From Paenibacillus agri (lineage in GTDB: Bacteria > Bacillota > Bacilli > Paenibacillales > Paenibacillaceae), in the NCBI RefSeq assembly GCF_013359945.1, contig NZ_JABWCS010000220.1, positions 248,001 to 312,000 on the forward strand: a stretch of DNA of 64,000 nucleotides, in the 5' to 3' direction. Positions 1-8,445 of this stretch are shown here, one piece after another. The translations under genes were made by a program, and so were the position numbers. Under the pieces are notes generated by a model that made no database searches, was not told the origin of the DNA, and worked only from the letters and a program-made list of their open reading frames with translations. How positions within the stretch are numbered: the first letter of the stretch is position 1; each line of letters starts with the position of its first letter.

Positions 1-164
1 CTTCTCCATTCCGTGAGTTGAGTGATCTCCTCAGAGTTGTGAATAACCTCTGCAGTGATGGGACGTAATCTGCCGCGCACGGTACCATTGACTACAATAG
101 GGATACAGTAAGAGGAAGTTTGCCTAGCATCTGCGTGCTTGTAGGTCCGCAGGATCTCCTTCAT
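1..164 (-). CDS. partial hypothetical protein (5' end only)
   Basis: An open frame runs leftward from an ATG at 164 to the window edge without a stop, giving 54 codons that begin MKEILRTYKHADARQ. A ribosome binding site (GAAGGG) lies about nine bases upstream. It follows the glycosyltransferase gene at 186-956 by 21 bases on the same strand, so it is probably the fourth gene of the sugar operon starting at 2630. I do not recognise the family from this fragment; the rest of the gene is outside the window. Confidence 0.6.
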   Translation of the reverse strand, partial: MKEILRTYKHADARQTSSYCIPIVVNGTVRGRLRPITAEVIHNSEEITQLTEWR

Positions 165-185
165 ACAGAACAATCCCTTCGTTTG

Positions 186-956
186 TTATTGGATATATCC
201 ATGGATTTTGGCGAATCGTTCAAAGGTCTTGATATCCAACTCCCCGACCTTTCTAGCGTATTTATGCTGTGACAACTGTGTGGAATGATAGCGGAGATAG
301 CTAAGCGGTTGAACCAGAATCGCTGCATTGCCTTGTGTCATCAGATTGACCCAGCTGGCCATATCCACGGCGAAGAAGACCTGTTTACCCGCAAGCACAC
401 CGAAAGGCTCTGTCAGCGCACTGCGCTTGAACAGTACAGTGGTAGGCTCGCCGAGATAATTGGTCTGGTTGCGCAGCATCTTCTCTGTCAGCACCCGGCC
501 GTTGATTACGGTATCCCGGGTAGAGAATTTCCTGAAGGTTAAGACCGGCGGGACATAAATTTGCTTGCCGTTGGCATCAATGACTCTCCGCTGGGAACTG
601 ACAAGGACTACACCAGCGTGTCCCAGGATGAAATTTATCATTTTTTCGATTTTTTGCGGATGGAACAGATCATCATCATTTAAATAATTGATGTACTCAC
701 CGTTCGCAAGATTGAGACATTGCTGCTGGTTGGCAATAGGGCCGATGTTCTTGGGGTTTCGGTGGTAGCGTATTTTGGAGCCATTCGGATGTGCCAGGTA
801 GCGTGCCACGACCTGTTCAGTCTCCGTGTTGTCACTGTTATCACTAATGACGATTTCAAAGTTGGAATAGGTTTGGGCAAGAGCACTTCTTAGGGCCTGT
901 TCAAAATAGTCGGGCCGGTTGTACGTGGGAATCAAAATACTAACGAGTGGTTGCAT
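186..956 (-). CDS. family 2 glycosyltransferase
   Basis: The 256-residue protein opens with the GT-A type 2 signature (VSILIPTYNRPDYFEQAL), followed by ISDNSD near residue 40 and the metal/nucleotide-binding NDDD motif near residue 93. These proteins transfer a sugar from a nucleotide donor to a growing glycan on the cytoplasmic side. No membrane segment is evident. The ATG at 956 has a GGAGCG site nine bases upstream. It is the third gene of an operon with a CDP-glucose dehydratase and an RmlC-type epimerase, so its donor may be the sugar they make. Donor and acceptor cannot be read from the sequence. Confidence 0.88.
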   Translation of the reverse strand: MQPLVSILIPTYNRPDYFEQALRSALAQTYSNFEIVISDNSDNTETEQVVARYLAHPNGSKIRYHRNPKNIGPIANQQQCLNLANGEYINYLNDDDLFHPQKIEKMINFILGHAGVVLVSSQRRVIDANGKQIYVPPVLTFRKFSTRDTVINGRVLTEKMLRNQTNYLGEPTTVLFKRSALTEPFGVLAGKQVFFAVDMASWVNLMTQGNAAILVQPLSYLRYHSTQLSQHKYARKVGELDIKTFERFAKIHGYIQ

Positions 957-972
957 ATGCCTGATCGCTCCT

Positions 973-1527
973 TTAATTTTGGTCTAAACGACGCTTGAAT
1001 TCCTCCAAGGTGGGAAGCAGCATATCCCTGTCTGACATAACCGGCCTCAGAATCGGCCAGGTAATTCGCAGCGTCTCGTCGTTCCAGCGTACGCCGCCTT
1101 CATGCTGTGGGGCATAGCAGCGGTCTACTTTGTACACAACTTCACAATCGTCCTGAAGCGTGCAGAATCCATGACCGAATCCTTTGCCGATATATACCAT
1201 CTTGTTGTTGCTTTCCGTCAGCAGTATAGAGTCCCAGCAGCCAAATGAAGGGGAATCAGGCCTGAGATCTACAAAGACATCGAAGATGGCACCTTGGGTT
1301 ACCCGGATGAGCTTCGTTTCCGCATGCTCGCCATACTGCAGATGCATTCCCCTGATCGTTCCTTTCTTGGCTGAAAATGAGCGGTTCTCCTGAACCCAGT
1401 TCCAGTCCAACCCATGCTCCTTGAATAACTGTTGATCATAAATCCGCGTGAAATGGCCGCGGTGGTCGCTCCTCGGACTAAGGCTGATTTCATAAATTCC
1501 CTGCAGTCTGCCTGGCTTGATGATCAT
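973..1527 (-). CDS. dTDP-4-dehydrorhamnose 3,5-epimerase-family protein
   Basis: The 184-residue protein is an RmlC-type cupin, with IRGMHLQ near residue 60 and then TKLIRVTQGAIFDVFVDLR, as in epimerases that invert C3/C5 of 4-keto-6-deoxy sugars. The frame stays open upstream to 1662, but the ATG at 1527 matches the family N terminus and overlaps the upstream dehydratase stop by ATGA, suggesting translational coupling. Classical RmlC acts on a dTDP sugar. Being coupled to a CDP-glucose dehydratase, this copy may act on a CDP-4-keto-6-deoxy sugar instead. The fold is clear; the nucleotide specificity is inference. Confidence 0.85.
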   Translation of the reverse strand: MIIKPGRLQGIYEISLSPRSDHRGHFTRIYDQQLFKEHGLDWNWVQENRSFSAKKGTIRGMHLQYGEHAETKLIRVTQGAIFDVFVDLRPDSPSFGCWDSILLTESNNKMVYIGKGFGHGFCTLQDDCEVVYKVDRCYAPQHEGGVRWNDETLRITWPILRPVMSDRDMLLPTLEEFKRRLDQN

Positions 1528-2630
1528 CCGCCTTGTACTCCTTTCATATAATCGCGGATCTGTTGCAGGCTGACCTGACGCATGTCTTCCTGGTGCTGGT
1601 CCGCTTTGTACCATTCCACGGTCCGGGCCAGCGCCGTCTCCAGATTCCAGCGCGGAGTCCACCCAAGCTCCTGCTTCGCCATTGACGAGTCCAGTCGTAA
1701 ATAATGAGCCTCAGGCGGATGGGTGGTCTCCTGGTCGACAACATAGTTAGCCCCTTCTCCCCATAGGTTGCATAACTGGCGAACCAGTTGCTCCACGGAG
1801 TGGGCGTCATCGGGGCCGAAGTTCCATCCCTGATCATAAGGGGGACCGGACTCGACCAGTTTTTGCGCTAACAGCAAATATCCGTGTAGCGGCTCAAGCA
1901 CATGCTGCCAGGGCCGGACTGCCTGCGGATAGCGGATCTGGACAGCTTTCTGGCTCAGGACGGCCCGGACAACATCGGGAATCAGGCGTTCCTTACTCCA
2001 GTCTCCACCCCCAATGACATTGCCGGCTCTGGCTGATGCGACAGCGACCTGAGCGGCACCGCTCCCCGGCAGGAAGAAGGCTCTGCGGTAGCTATCTGTA
2101 ATCAGTTCCGAGCAGGCTTTGCTGCCGGAGTAGGGATCACTGCCGCCGAGGCGGTCGCTCTCCCTGTATCCCCAGCTCCAGTTCCGGTTGTCATAACACT
2201 TGTCTGTGGTTACGTTCAGAACAGCCCGGATCGGGCTCCCCTGCGTTACGGCTTTGCGGACCGCCTCAAGCACATTCACAGTTCCCATCATATTAATCTC
2301 GAAGGTAGCGGCAGGATGGATGTAGGATTCACGGACGAGCGGTTGGGCCGCCATATGAATCACAACATCGGGGGCAGTCTGCGCAAGGGCATTGGATAAG
2401 GAAGCAGAATTCCGGATATCATCCAAATAAGAAGTAACCAGTTCATCCATGCGGCAAATATGGTACAGGTTCGGATTGGTGGGAGGCTTCAGAGCATACC
2501 CGGTTACTGAGGCGCCAAGGGAATGTAGCCACAGAGACAACCAGGTTCCCTTAAAGCCTGTGTGTCCGGTGATGAATACTTTCTTGTTCCTCCAGAATGC
2601 GGTATCTGCCTGTTGCTGCGCGGGCATCAT
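1524..2630 (-). CDS. rfbG: CDP-glucose 4,6-dehydratase
   Basis: The 368-residue protein is an extended SDR: the NAD-binding GHTGFKGTWLSLWL is near residue 20, the TTDKCY segment near 140 and the YSGSK catalytic Tyr/Lys near 165. The GFKG loop and overall length are typical of RfbG, which converts CDP-glucose to CDP-4-keto-6-deoxyglucose. The ATG at 2630 sits behind a strong AAGGAGGAAAGG site. It heads the leftward operon rfbG, epimerase, glycosyltransferase, partial gene. The usual partner rfbF (glucose-1-phosphate cytidylyltransferase) is not upstream here, so CDP-glucose must be supplied from elsewhere or by a gene left of the window. Confidence 0.9.
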   Translation of the reverse strand: MMPAQQQADTAFWRNKKVFITGHTGFKGTWLSLWLHSLGASVTGYALKPPTNPNLYHICRMDELVTSYLDDIRNSASLSNALAQTAPDVVIHMAAQPLVRESYIHPAATFEINMMGTVNVLEAVRKAVTQGSPIRAVLNVTTDKCYDNRNWSWGYRESDRLGGSDPYSGSKACSELITDSYRRAFFLPGSGAAQVAVASARAGNVIGGGDWSKERLIPDVVRAVLSQKAVQIRYPQAVRPWQHVLEPLHGYLLLAQKLVESGPPYDQGWNFGPDDAHSVEQLVRQLCNLWGEGANYVVDQETTHPPEAHYLRLDSSMAKQELGWTPRWNLETALARTVEWYKADQHQEDMRQVSLQQIRDYMKGVQGG

Positions 2631-2836
2631 TGATTTTCCTTTCCTCCTTCGCCTGTATTCATAAAACTCTTCCTCTCATTGCTAATAGAAGAAACAAGTT
2701 TGTGACAGCATATGGTAAAAGGTAGGGTCCTGAAACTGGCAATAATCCATAGACCTATTAATTTCAGGAAATATGTATCCATCCAAGCACACCTCTGATT
2801 CTTGCATAATATAGCAGCAGGAAAGGAGGGATAAGG

Positions 2837-3316
2837 ATGAGTGATGTGGAAGCCAAACTGGCGCAGTTGCTGGAGAAAGCACAGGGGCTGGTCTTGAAAG
2901 ATGACAATGTGGTGGGGCAATTGCTTAGAAAGCTGGGTTCCGTTCAATCCAAAGTGGATACGGCAGCGAGCGACAACATTGATCAAGCCAGCTTCAATCA
3001 ATTGCAAGACGAAATGGCCGCTCTGAACTTGGATGAAGCTACAAAATCCGAGCTGTTGAGTGCAATTGGTAAAGTAGATGGCGGAGTAAGCAGTGTTTCC
3101 GCTGGTCAATTTGTGGACGATGTCTTCGGCAGACTCCGCAACCTGCAATCTTCGTTTACAGGTTCTAATGTGGATGTGAACGCAGTAGTTGGGGAGCTTA
3201 GCCGCACCCTTGAGCAAGCAAAGACTCAGGTTCAGCCGTTCTTGGGTTCGTTAAATCTGAACGGAAATAATGTGCTTGCTGCTGTACAAAAGTTGATAGG
3301 CAGCCAGTTACGCTAA
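2837..3316 (+). CDS. hypothetical small acidic protein, first gene of a three-gene unit
   Basis: The 159-residue protein is mostly predicted helix (heptad-like stretches such as LAQLLEKAQGLV and LSRTLEQAKTQVQ) with no signal peptide, membrane span or cysteine. The ATG at 2837 follows a strong GGAAAGGAGG site. A CATAATATA at 2805-2813 fits a sigma-K -10 but has no well-placed -35 and lies very close to the ribosome site. The gene is divergent from rfbG and starts a rightward run with the genes at 3455 and 3937. I do not recognise the family. The setting between glycosyltransferase genes makes a spore or cell-surface role possible, but that is inference. Confidence 0.75.
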   Translation: MSDVEAKLAQLLEKAQGLVLKDDNVVGQLLRKLGSVQSKVDTAASDNIDQASFNQLQDEMAALNLDEATKSELLSAIGKVDGGVSSVSAGQFVDDVFGRLRNLQSSFTGSNVDVNAVVGELSRTLEQAKTQVQPFLGSLNLNGNNVLAAVQKLIGSQLR

Positions 3317-3454
3317 CGCCGTCTATAGGCTGACGAGGGGCTGTCCCACAAGGTCGTATCTGACTGCGGGGCAGCCTCTTCTATGCATTAACTGGTTGAA
3401 TTGGCAGGGGAAATGAAAGCTTCATATCTTCTATATAAATGGAGGTTTGAACGA

Positions 3455-3940
3455 ATGGCGGCACAGTTTAAATTGGAGGATTTGACAGGGCTGATCGAGA
3501 AAGTGGCCCGGCCGGGCCTGCTGTCCCAGCTTCTGGGTAAGGATAATGTTGTTCCTAAAAGCATCGCAGACTTTCTGAAGACAGGCTCCGACCAGCCGGC
3601 TCAAACCGCTAGTGAGCCTGCATCGGCCGATTCGGCGTCCGGTACGTCATCTGCCAAGGCTTCATCTGCTGGAACGCCATCCGCACGCAGCAATGTAATC
3701 GGTGGCATCCTGGGCGTTTTGGGCCGAATCAGCGTTGTCCCGTTCGTAGAGCTGGCCCGTGAGAACATTGGTAACAATGTGCTGATCACAACAAACCGGG
3801 AAATCGTTGAAGGGATTGTAACTGAAGTTGGAAGCGGATATGCAGCGCTTACCGAAGAGGGAGGCGCGAGTGTAATCGTCAATTTCCGGAATACACTGGC
3901 GTTTCAGCCTAGCATTCCAGCGGAGGTGGAAGCAGAATGA
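3455..3940 (+). CDS. hypothetical protein with C-terminal DUF2642/Sm-like barrel
   Basis: The 161-residue protein has three parts: a helical N terminus (residues 1-45), a Ser/Ala/Thr/Pro-rich linker (about 50-85), and a C-terminal domain (about 105-150) with alternating strands (NNVLITTNREIVEGIVTEV). That domain resembles the small barrels of Bacillus DUF2642 proteins, several of which are linked to spores. The ATG at 3455 has GGAGG nine bases upstream; the longer open frame to 3401 lacks a site. The 3' end overlaps the next gene by ATGA, and that gene's product resembles this C-terminal domain on its own. Family assignment is by eye. Confidence 0.72.
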   Translation: MAAQFKLEDLTGLIEKVARPGLLSQLLGKDNVVPKSIADFLKTGSDQPAQTASEPASADSASGTSSAKASSAGTPSARSNVIGGILGVLGRISVVPFVELARENIGNNVLITTNREIVEGIVTEVGSGYAALTEEGGASVIVNFRNTLAFQPSIPAEVEAE

Positions 3941-4125
3941 GTTTTTCCAAGAAGATCGCAGCATATGTAGGGCAAAGCATTCAGGTAGAAACGGCAGTGG
4001 AAACCTTTACCGGTGAGCTTGTATCCGCGGATGATACCTTTACCGTAATTAAGAGAGACGGTGCGGAAGACACTCGGGTGACCATTCTTACTGACGCAAT
4101 TTCTTATGTACGAAAAAGCCTATAG
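3937..4125 (+). CDS. small DUF2642/Sm-like barrel protein
   Basis: The 62-residue protein consists almost entirely of one small beta domain (YVGQSIQVETAVETFTGEL, then VTILTDAISYV), matching the C-terminal domain of the preceding gene. Its ATG overlaps that gene's stop (ATGA), and GGAGGTGG lies upstream inside the preceding coding sequence, so the two are probably made together. A strong terminator follows at 4167. The pair looks like a single-domain protein and a tethered, linker-bearing version of it. Function is unknown; the nearby surface-glycan genes suggest an envelope or spore-coat location. Confidence 0.72.
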   Translation: MSFSKKIAAYVGQSIQVETAVETFTGELVSADDTFTVIKRDGAEDTRVTILTDAISYVRKSL

Positions 4126-4166
4126 CATGCAAACTAGGGCGGCGGGATAGCCGCAATCATATAAAA

Positions 4167-4195
4167 GAGGGGGTGCCGGGGCACCCCCTCTTTTT
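4167..4195. terminator. intrinsic terminator
   Basis: A perfect GC-rich inverted repeat (GAGGGGGTGCC at 4167-4177 against 4180-4190) is followed by TTTTT. It ends the rightward unit 2837-4125 and may also serve the leftward glycosyltransferase gene at 4246. Confidence 0.9.
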
Positions 4196-4245
4196 ACATC
4201 CTATGGTAGTCTAGAAAGCGCAGGACAGCCTCTTTAAAGCGTTAT

Positions 4246-5130
4246 TCATGCGATTTCCGACCAGGTAAAGCAGGTGGACAGAATACGGTTAAGGGTCTCT
4301 TGATCATAGATTCCGGTCGCCTGGTTTCGATCTAGCAGCTTATGCGCCCAGGCGAGCGCTCGTGAATAGCCCTCATAATCATGAACAGGAATGGTACGCC
4401 GATAGAATTGCATGTGAATGTCGAATTCTTCCTCGGTAGGAAAGACACCCAGGTTATACAGTAGCATCCTGCGCACCCGGTCTGCCGTCAGACGCTGGGC
4501 CTGCTGCTGCTGGGTAGAGATTTGCCCCTCATGCACACGATAGGAGAAAAGGTATTCGGGCAGGTTCTCGATCCGTGTGAGTTCCGACAGCCGGCTCCAG
4601 AATTCATAGTCCTCGGCATGTGTAAAGCCTGGATTGTAGTGGATGTCATGCTCCTTCAGTACGCTGCTCCGCATAAATACGGTAGGATGTCCAACACAGC
4701 AATAGAAAAGCTGCCAGCAGCGAATATCTTCATGACTTGTAGGTTTGGAGACGAGCTCTCCATTGTGAAAAAGGGTGATGAAGGTGCCGAGCACGCCGAC
4801 CTCGGGGTGGTCTTCCATATACCGTAGCTGTCTCTCAAAACGATGGGGCGCGCTGATATCGTCGCTGTCCATTCTCGCAATATATTCACCTGTGGACAAG
4901 TCCAGTCCTTCATTAAGACAATAAACCAGCCCTTTGTTGGAATCGTGGGTAATGAGACGAATTCGCGGATCTTCCAGGCTCCGGAGATATTCCAGTGTAC
5001 CGTCGGTGGAGCAGTCGTCGATGATCAGAAATTCAAAGTCGCGGCAAGTCTGATTCAGTATACTATCCACCGCATTTTTAATATAAGGCCTGGTGTTATA
5101 AGCCGACATTAATACTGTTATCTTGGGCAT
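4246..5130 (-). CDS. family 2 glycosyltransferase
   Basis: The 294-residue protein has the GT2 signature at its start (ITVLMSAYNTRPYIKNAV), IIDDCSTDGT near residue 37 and the catalytic-region MDSDDISAPHRF near 88. The C-terminal part carries HAEDYEFWSRL near 170, the E-D segment that lies in the acceptor side of many GT2 enzymes. There is no membrane anchor. The ATG at 5130 has GAGGGGGAG upstream. It stands alone on the minus strand, converging on the three-gene unit 2837-4125. It belongs to the same surface-sugar neighbourhood as the gene at 186-956 but is only distantly similar to it. The sugar is unknown. Confidence 0.88.
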   Translation of the reverse strand: MPKITVLMSAYNTRPYIKNAVDSILNQTCRDFEFLIIDDCSTDGTLEYLRSLEDPRIRLITHDSNKGLVYCLNEGLDLSTGEYIARMDSDDISAPHRFERQLRYMEDHPEVGVLGTFITLFHNGELVSKPTSHEDIRCWQLFYCCVGHPTVFMRSSVLKEHDIHYNPGFTHAEDYEFWSRLSELTRIENLPEYLFSYRVHEGQISTQQQQAQRLTADRVRRMLLYNLGVFPTEEEFDIHMQFYRRTIPVHDYEGYSRALAWAHKLLDRNQATGIYDQETLNRILSTCFTWSEIA

Positions 5131-5276
5131 TCGGCGTTCTCCCCCTCAACCGATTTTCAAACCTCTGCAAAAGGTCGTATAATTAAGTTTATTTTATTCT
5201 ATTTCCGCAGCTTTGCTTAGACGAAAGACAATCACAGTGGGAAAAGGGCCGATTTATGGACCCGGGAGGAAGACAA

Positions 5277-6299
5277 ATGATCAGATATCCATTTTTAGAG
5301 AAGAACGCAACAGTAGGAGTGACAGCGCCTTCATCAGGCGTGAGTGCAAAAGGTCATGATCTGTTCAAGTTAGCTTGTGAGCGTATGGAAGAGAAAGGTT
5401 TTAAGGTCGTCTGTGGAGATACCGTATGGACACAGCATAAGGCTAAGTCAGCCCCAGCTCCGGTGCGTGGCAAAGAGTTCAATGCCATGATGGGAGATGA
5501 AGCCATTGGGATGATTTTTCCGCCTTGGGGCGGCGAGCTGCTGATTGAGATGCTGGAGTTTGTCGATTTCGAAGAGATTGAACGCCAAAGCAAATGGATT
5601 ATGGGTTATTCGGATATAAGCACGTTGCTGCTGGCGGTGACCCTGAAGACAGGTCTGGCTACAGCCCATGGGGCATGCTTCTATGATTTACGGGGAGAGT
5701 TTAGCGATGAGACTACCGGGCAATGGCTGTCCGTGCTGTCAACGAAGGCAGAGGGCTCCAATATTCAGCACTCTGCTCCCCGTTATCATAAAGAGAAGAA
5801 GCAGAGTGAACCCTCGTCAAGTGTCTTCAATCTGACGGAACCCGTGAAATGGAAGACAGTCTCAGGATCACCGGAAACGGTCAAAGGAAGATTGCTTGGT
5901 GGCTGTGTGGATGTTATCCGTCATCTGATCGGCACACCATATGGCGATGTGGAATCATTTCAGAAGGGGGTCATCCATGACGAGCCTATTCTGTGGTATC
6001 TGGAAAATTGCGAGCTGAACGCTGCAGACTTGCGTCGTTCCCTCGTACAGATGAAGCTGGCAGGCTGGTTCCGTAACAGCTCGGGACTATTGTTCGGCAG
6101 AAGTGCGGCTAATACTCCGTTTGATGGATATACAGCCGAGGACATGTATAGAGAGCTTGCCGAAGAATTGGGCGTACCCGTGATTTATGAGGTGGATTTC
6201 GGGCATGTCCCGCCGCAGCTGACACTTATTAACGGAGCTTATGCCGAGATAGAGGTATTCGAGGGTAAAGGCAGCGTACGGCAGCACTTTCTTCCCTAA
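5277..6299 (+). CDS. S66-family LD-carboxypeptidase / MccF-like peptidase
   Basis: The 340-residue protein has the S66 layout: an N-terminal VGVTAPSS strand, the nucleophile-elbow motif IMGYSDIS near residue 111 (catalytic Ser), PILWYLENCE near residue 235 (Glu) and DFGHVPPQLTL near residue 307 (His). Family members cut an amide after an L-amino acid in murein peptides or detoxify microcin-C-like peptide nucleotides. The sequence style is closer to MccF-like members than to the LdcA of E. coli, so the substrate is open. The ATG at 5277 follows GGGAGG by seven bases, better than the in-frame ATG at 5256. No signal peptide is seen, so it is cytoplasmic. Confidence 0.88.
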   Translation: MIRYPFLEKNATVGVTAPSSGVSAKGHDLFKLACERMEEKGFKVVCGDTVWTQHKAKSAPAPVRGKEFNAMMGDEAIGMIFPPWGGELLIEMLEFVDFEEIERQSKWIMGYSDISTLLLAVTLKTGLATAHGACFYDLRGEFSDETTGQWLSVLSTKAEGSNIQHSAPRYHKEKKQSEPSSSVFNLTEPVKWKTVSGSPETVKGRLLGGCVDVIRHLIGTPYGDVESFQKGVIHDEPILWYLENCELNAADLRRSLVQMKLAGWFRNSSGLLFGRSAANTPFDGYTAEDMYRELAEELGVPVIYEVDFGHVPPQLTLINGAYAEIEVFEGKGSVRQHFLP

Positions 6300-6383
6300 G
6301 AGATAACGCGTTATAGATCTGGACAAGGGACTTTCCAATGATTATTTCTGTTACTTATTTCCTACAAAAAGGAGCTGTGTCAG

Positions 6384-7406
6384 ATGAAAGTATTGTTTAT
6401 CGGAGGAACGGGTCAGATCAGTCAGGCTGTATCCAAGCTGGCTGTAGAGCGAGGAATAGAGCTATATCTGTTCAATAGAGGACAACGGGATGAATTCGTG
6501 CCGGAAGGCGCGAAGGTAATTACGGGAGATATTCGCCAGAAGGCTGAGGCCGCGGCTGTGCTGAAGGACCATGAATTCGATGTGGTGGTGGACTGGATCG
6601 CCTTTACACCGGAACATGTTCAGACCGACATTGAGCTGTTTACCGGCAAGACCAAGCAGTATATCTTTATCAGTTCCGCTTCTGCTTACCAGAAGCCGCA
6701 GCGCAGTTATCTGGTGACGGAAGAAACGCCAATGGAGAATCCTTACTGGCAGTATTCCCGGGACAAGATTGCCTGTGAGCAGTTGTTAATGGAAGCATAC
6801 CGGAATAGCGGCTTCCCGGTAACCATCGTAAGACCGTCCCATACCTACGGGGAAACGGCGATTCCGGCAGCACTGACGAGCTGGGAGCATCCATGGACGC
6901 TCGTGGACCGTATCCGCAAAGGCCAGCCGATCATCGTGCATGGGGATGGCACCTCACTGTGGACATTGACGCACAACACCGATTTTGCCAAAGGATTCGT
7001 AGGTCTGCTGGGACATCCTGAAGCGCTGGGAGAAGCGATTCATATTACCTCGGATGAGGTTCTGAACTGGAATCAGATTTATGCAGGGCTCGGCGCCGCG
7101 GCAGGCGCAGAGCCACAGGTGGTGCATATCTCGACAGACTTCATTGCCGCTTTTACGCCTCCCGGCACCGCAGATGGTTTGATTGGCGACCAGGCGGTGA
7201 GCAGCGTATTCGACAATAGCAAGATCAAGGCGCTGGTACCGGATTTTGTCTGCACAGTTCCGTTTACCGAAGGCGTCAAACGTTCACTGTCCTGGTTTGA
7301 GAATCACCCGGAGCTTTGCACAGTGGACCCGGAATGGTCGGCGCTCGTGGATGACCTGATCCAAAGACATGGTACGGCGCCGAAGCCTATTTCGTACTAT
7401 ACCTAG
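6384..7406 (+). CDS. NAD(P)-dependent epimerase/dehydratase-family (extended SDR) protein
   Basis: The 340-residue protein begins with a Rossmann motif (VLFIGGTGQIS) and keeps DVVVDWIAF near residue 69, the ISSASAYQ strand near 98 and IVRPSHTYG near 153. The active-site Tyr/Lys region around YWQYSRDKIACEQ near residue 121 fits Y-x3-K. Such proteins act on nucleotide sugars or as reductases; a specific substrate is not evident. The ATG at 6384 has AAAAAGGAG upstream. It follows the S66 peptidase by 84 bases and may be cotranscribed. A terminator lies at 7511. Confidence 0.82.
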   Translation: MKVLFIGGTGQISQAVSKLAVERGIELYLFNRGQRDEFVPEGAKVITGDIRQKAEAAAVLKDHEFDVVVDWIAFTPEHVQTDIELFTGKTKQYIFISSASAYQKPQRSYLVTEETPMENPYWQYSRDKIACEQLLMEAYRNSGFPVTIVRPSHTYGETAIPAALTSWEHPWTLVDRIRKGQPIIVHGDGTSLWTLTHNTDFAKGFVGLLGHPEALGEAIHITSDEVLNWNQIYAGLGAAAGAEPQVVHISTDFIAAFTPPGTADGLIGDQAVSSVFDNSKIKALVPDFVCTVPFTEGVKRSLSWFENHPELCTVDPEWSALVDDLIQRHGTAPKPISYYT

Positions 7407-7510
7407 AGCGGAACAAGCCTAATGACGTAAGCCACTACCCGGTAGGGTGTGATAAAGCAGGGCTGTGCTGGGACCTGATCCTGAGGTGATGCCGGCCCTG
7501 CCCCTTTCCA

Positions 7511-7545
7511 AAGACGACTGAACCCTTGCGGATCAGCGTCTTTTT
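7511..7545. terminator. intrinsic terminator
   Basis: AAGACG-a-CTGA (7511-7521) pairs with TCAG-CGTCTT (7532-7542), followed by a T run. It lies between the SDR gene and the methyltransferase. Confidence 0.72.
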
Positions 7546-7642
7546 GTGCTGCGTCCCCTCCCTCTATGTGAGGTTCAGGCATGAATCAGGGAATCTTGAA
7601 TATACTCTCACTACCGAAATTCCCGTTAAAGGAGTCCTGGCC

Positions 7643-8302
7643 ATGCCAAAACATCCCTATGTCTCCCGTTTCTTTGTCAACTCCGATGCAAGGCGCGACA
7701 AGTTGATTTATGATTTGCCGGAGTCCTGGTGGAGTCGCCCTTATGAATATGAATGGTGTACGCACTTTGTCTCCGCTCATGATGTGGTGCTGGATGCAGC
7801 CTGCGGTATTTCCCATCCGCTTAAGTTCTACCTCACCGGCGTCTGTGAGGAGGTTCATGCCTGTGATATGGATGCACGAATTGTCAGCAAGGATGCTATA
7901 ATGGCGGAGATTTCCTGCGATATTGGGGAGGAGGCCGCATGGCAGGTACAGGCTAGACGGACTACACGTCTGCATCTGGCCCAAGCTGATCTAACAGCGC
8001 TGCCTTATGAGAATGAATATTTTGACATAGTATTCTGTATCTCTGTCTTGGAGCATCTGCCGCTGGTGGAACTGTATCGCGCGCTGGGAGAGTTCCACCG
8101 GATTTTGAACGATGAGGGTCTCTTAATCCTGACCTTTGAATACCCAACAGTAAATCTCCAGCTCATGAACGGCTTGCTGCTGGAGGTGGGATTCCAGTAC
8201 TGGGGCGAAACGGACTTTGAACTGCCTGCGGATGCCGTACGGACGGAAGCCTGGGGTGGCTTGAATTGCTTTCGGGCTGTGCTGAAAAAACAGCAGGTCT
8301 GA
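7643..8302 (+). CDS. class I SAM-dependent methyltransferase
   Basis: The 219-residue protein shows the methyltransferase-11 pattern: motif I as VVLDAACGIS near residue 48, the acidic segment VHACDMDARI near 71, LAQADLTALPY near 112, and DIVFCISVLEHLP near 128. It binds S-adenosylmethionine; the acceptor is unknown. The ATG at 7643 has AAAGGAG eight bases upstream, and the extra 39 codons of open frame before it look like non-coding sequence. It stands alone, with a terminator before it and an unrelated CapA gene after it. Confidence 0.85.
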   Translation: MPKHPYVSRFFVNSDARRDKLIYDLPESWWSRPYEYEWCTHFVSAHDVVLDAACGISHPLKFYLTGVCEEVHACDMDARIVSKDAIMAEISCDIGEEAAWQVQARRTTRLHLAQADLTALPYENEYFDIVFCISVLEHLPLVELYRALGEFHRILNDEGLLILTFEYPTVNLQLMNGLLLEVGFQYWGETDFELPADAVRTEAWGGLNCFRAVLKKQQV

Positions 8303-8445
8303 CAGACATGAATTATTCAGGTCCATATGCCTAGGCCGTTTAAGGTTGACTACTGGACTTTATACCCTTTATCTGGAAGTTTGTGCCTTGTATAGTAGAA
8401 TAGCATCAAACTGCAATGAAACAATAAGATAGAGGGGTTAAACTG

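Noticed and set aside
2805..2813. sigma-K -10 match before the gene at 2837
   Set aside because: No -35 at the right distance, and the start would fall on the ribosome site; kept only as a remark.
2627..3217. 196-codon leftward open frame
   Set aside because: It is antisense to the gene at 2837, which has a strong ribosome site and coherent composition, and it also covers the rfbG leader.
7457..7505. possible hairpin GCAGGGC...GCCCTGC
   Set aside because: The loop is long and no T run follows; the hairpin at 7511 is a better terminator.
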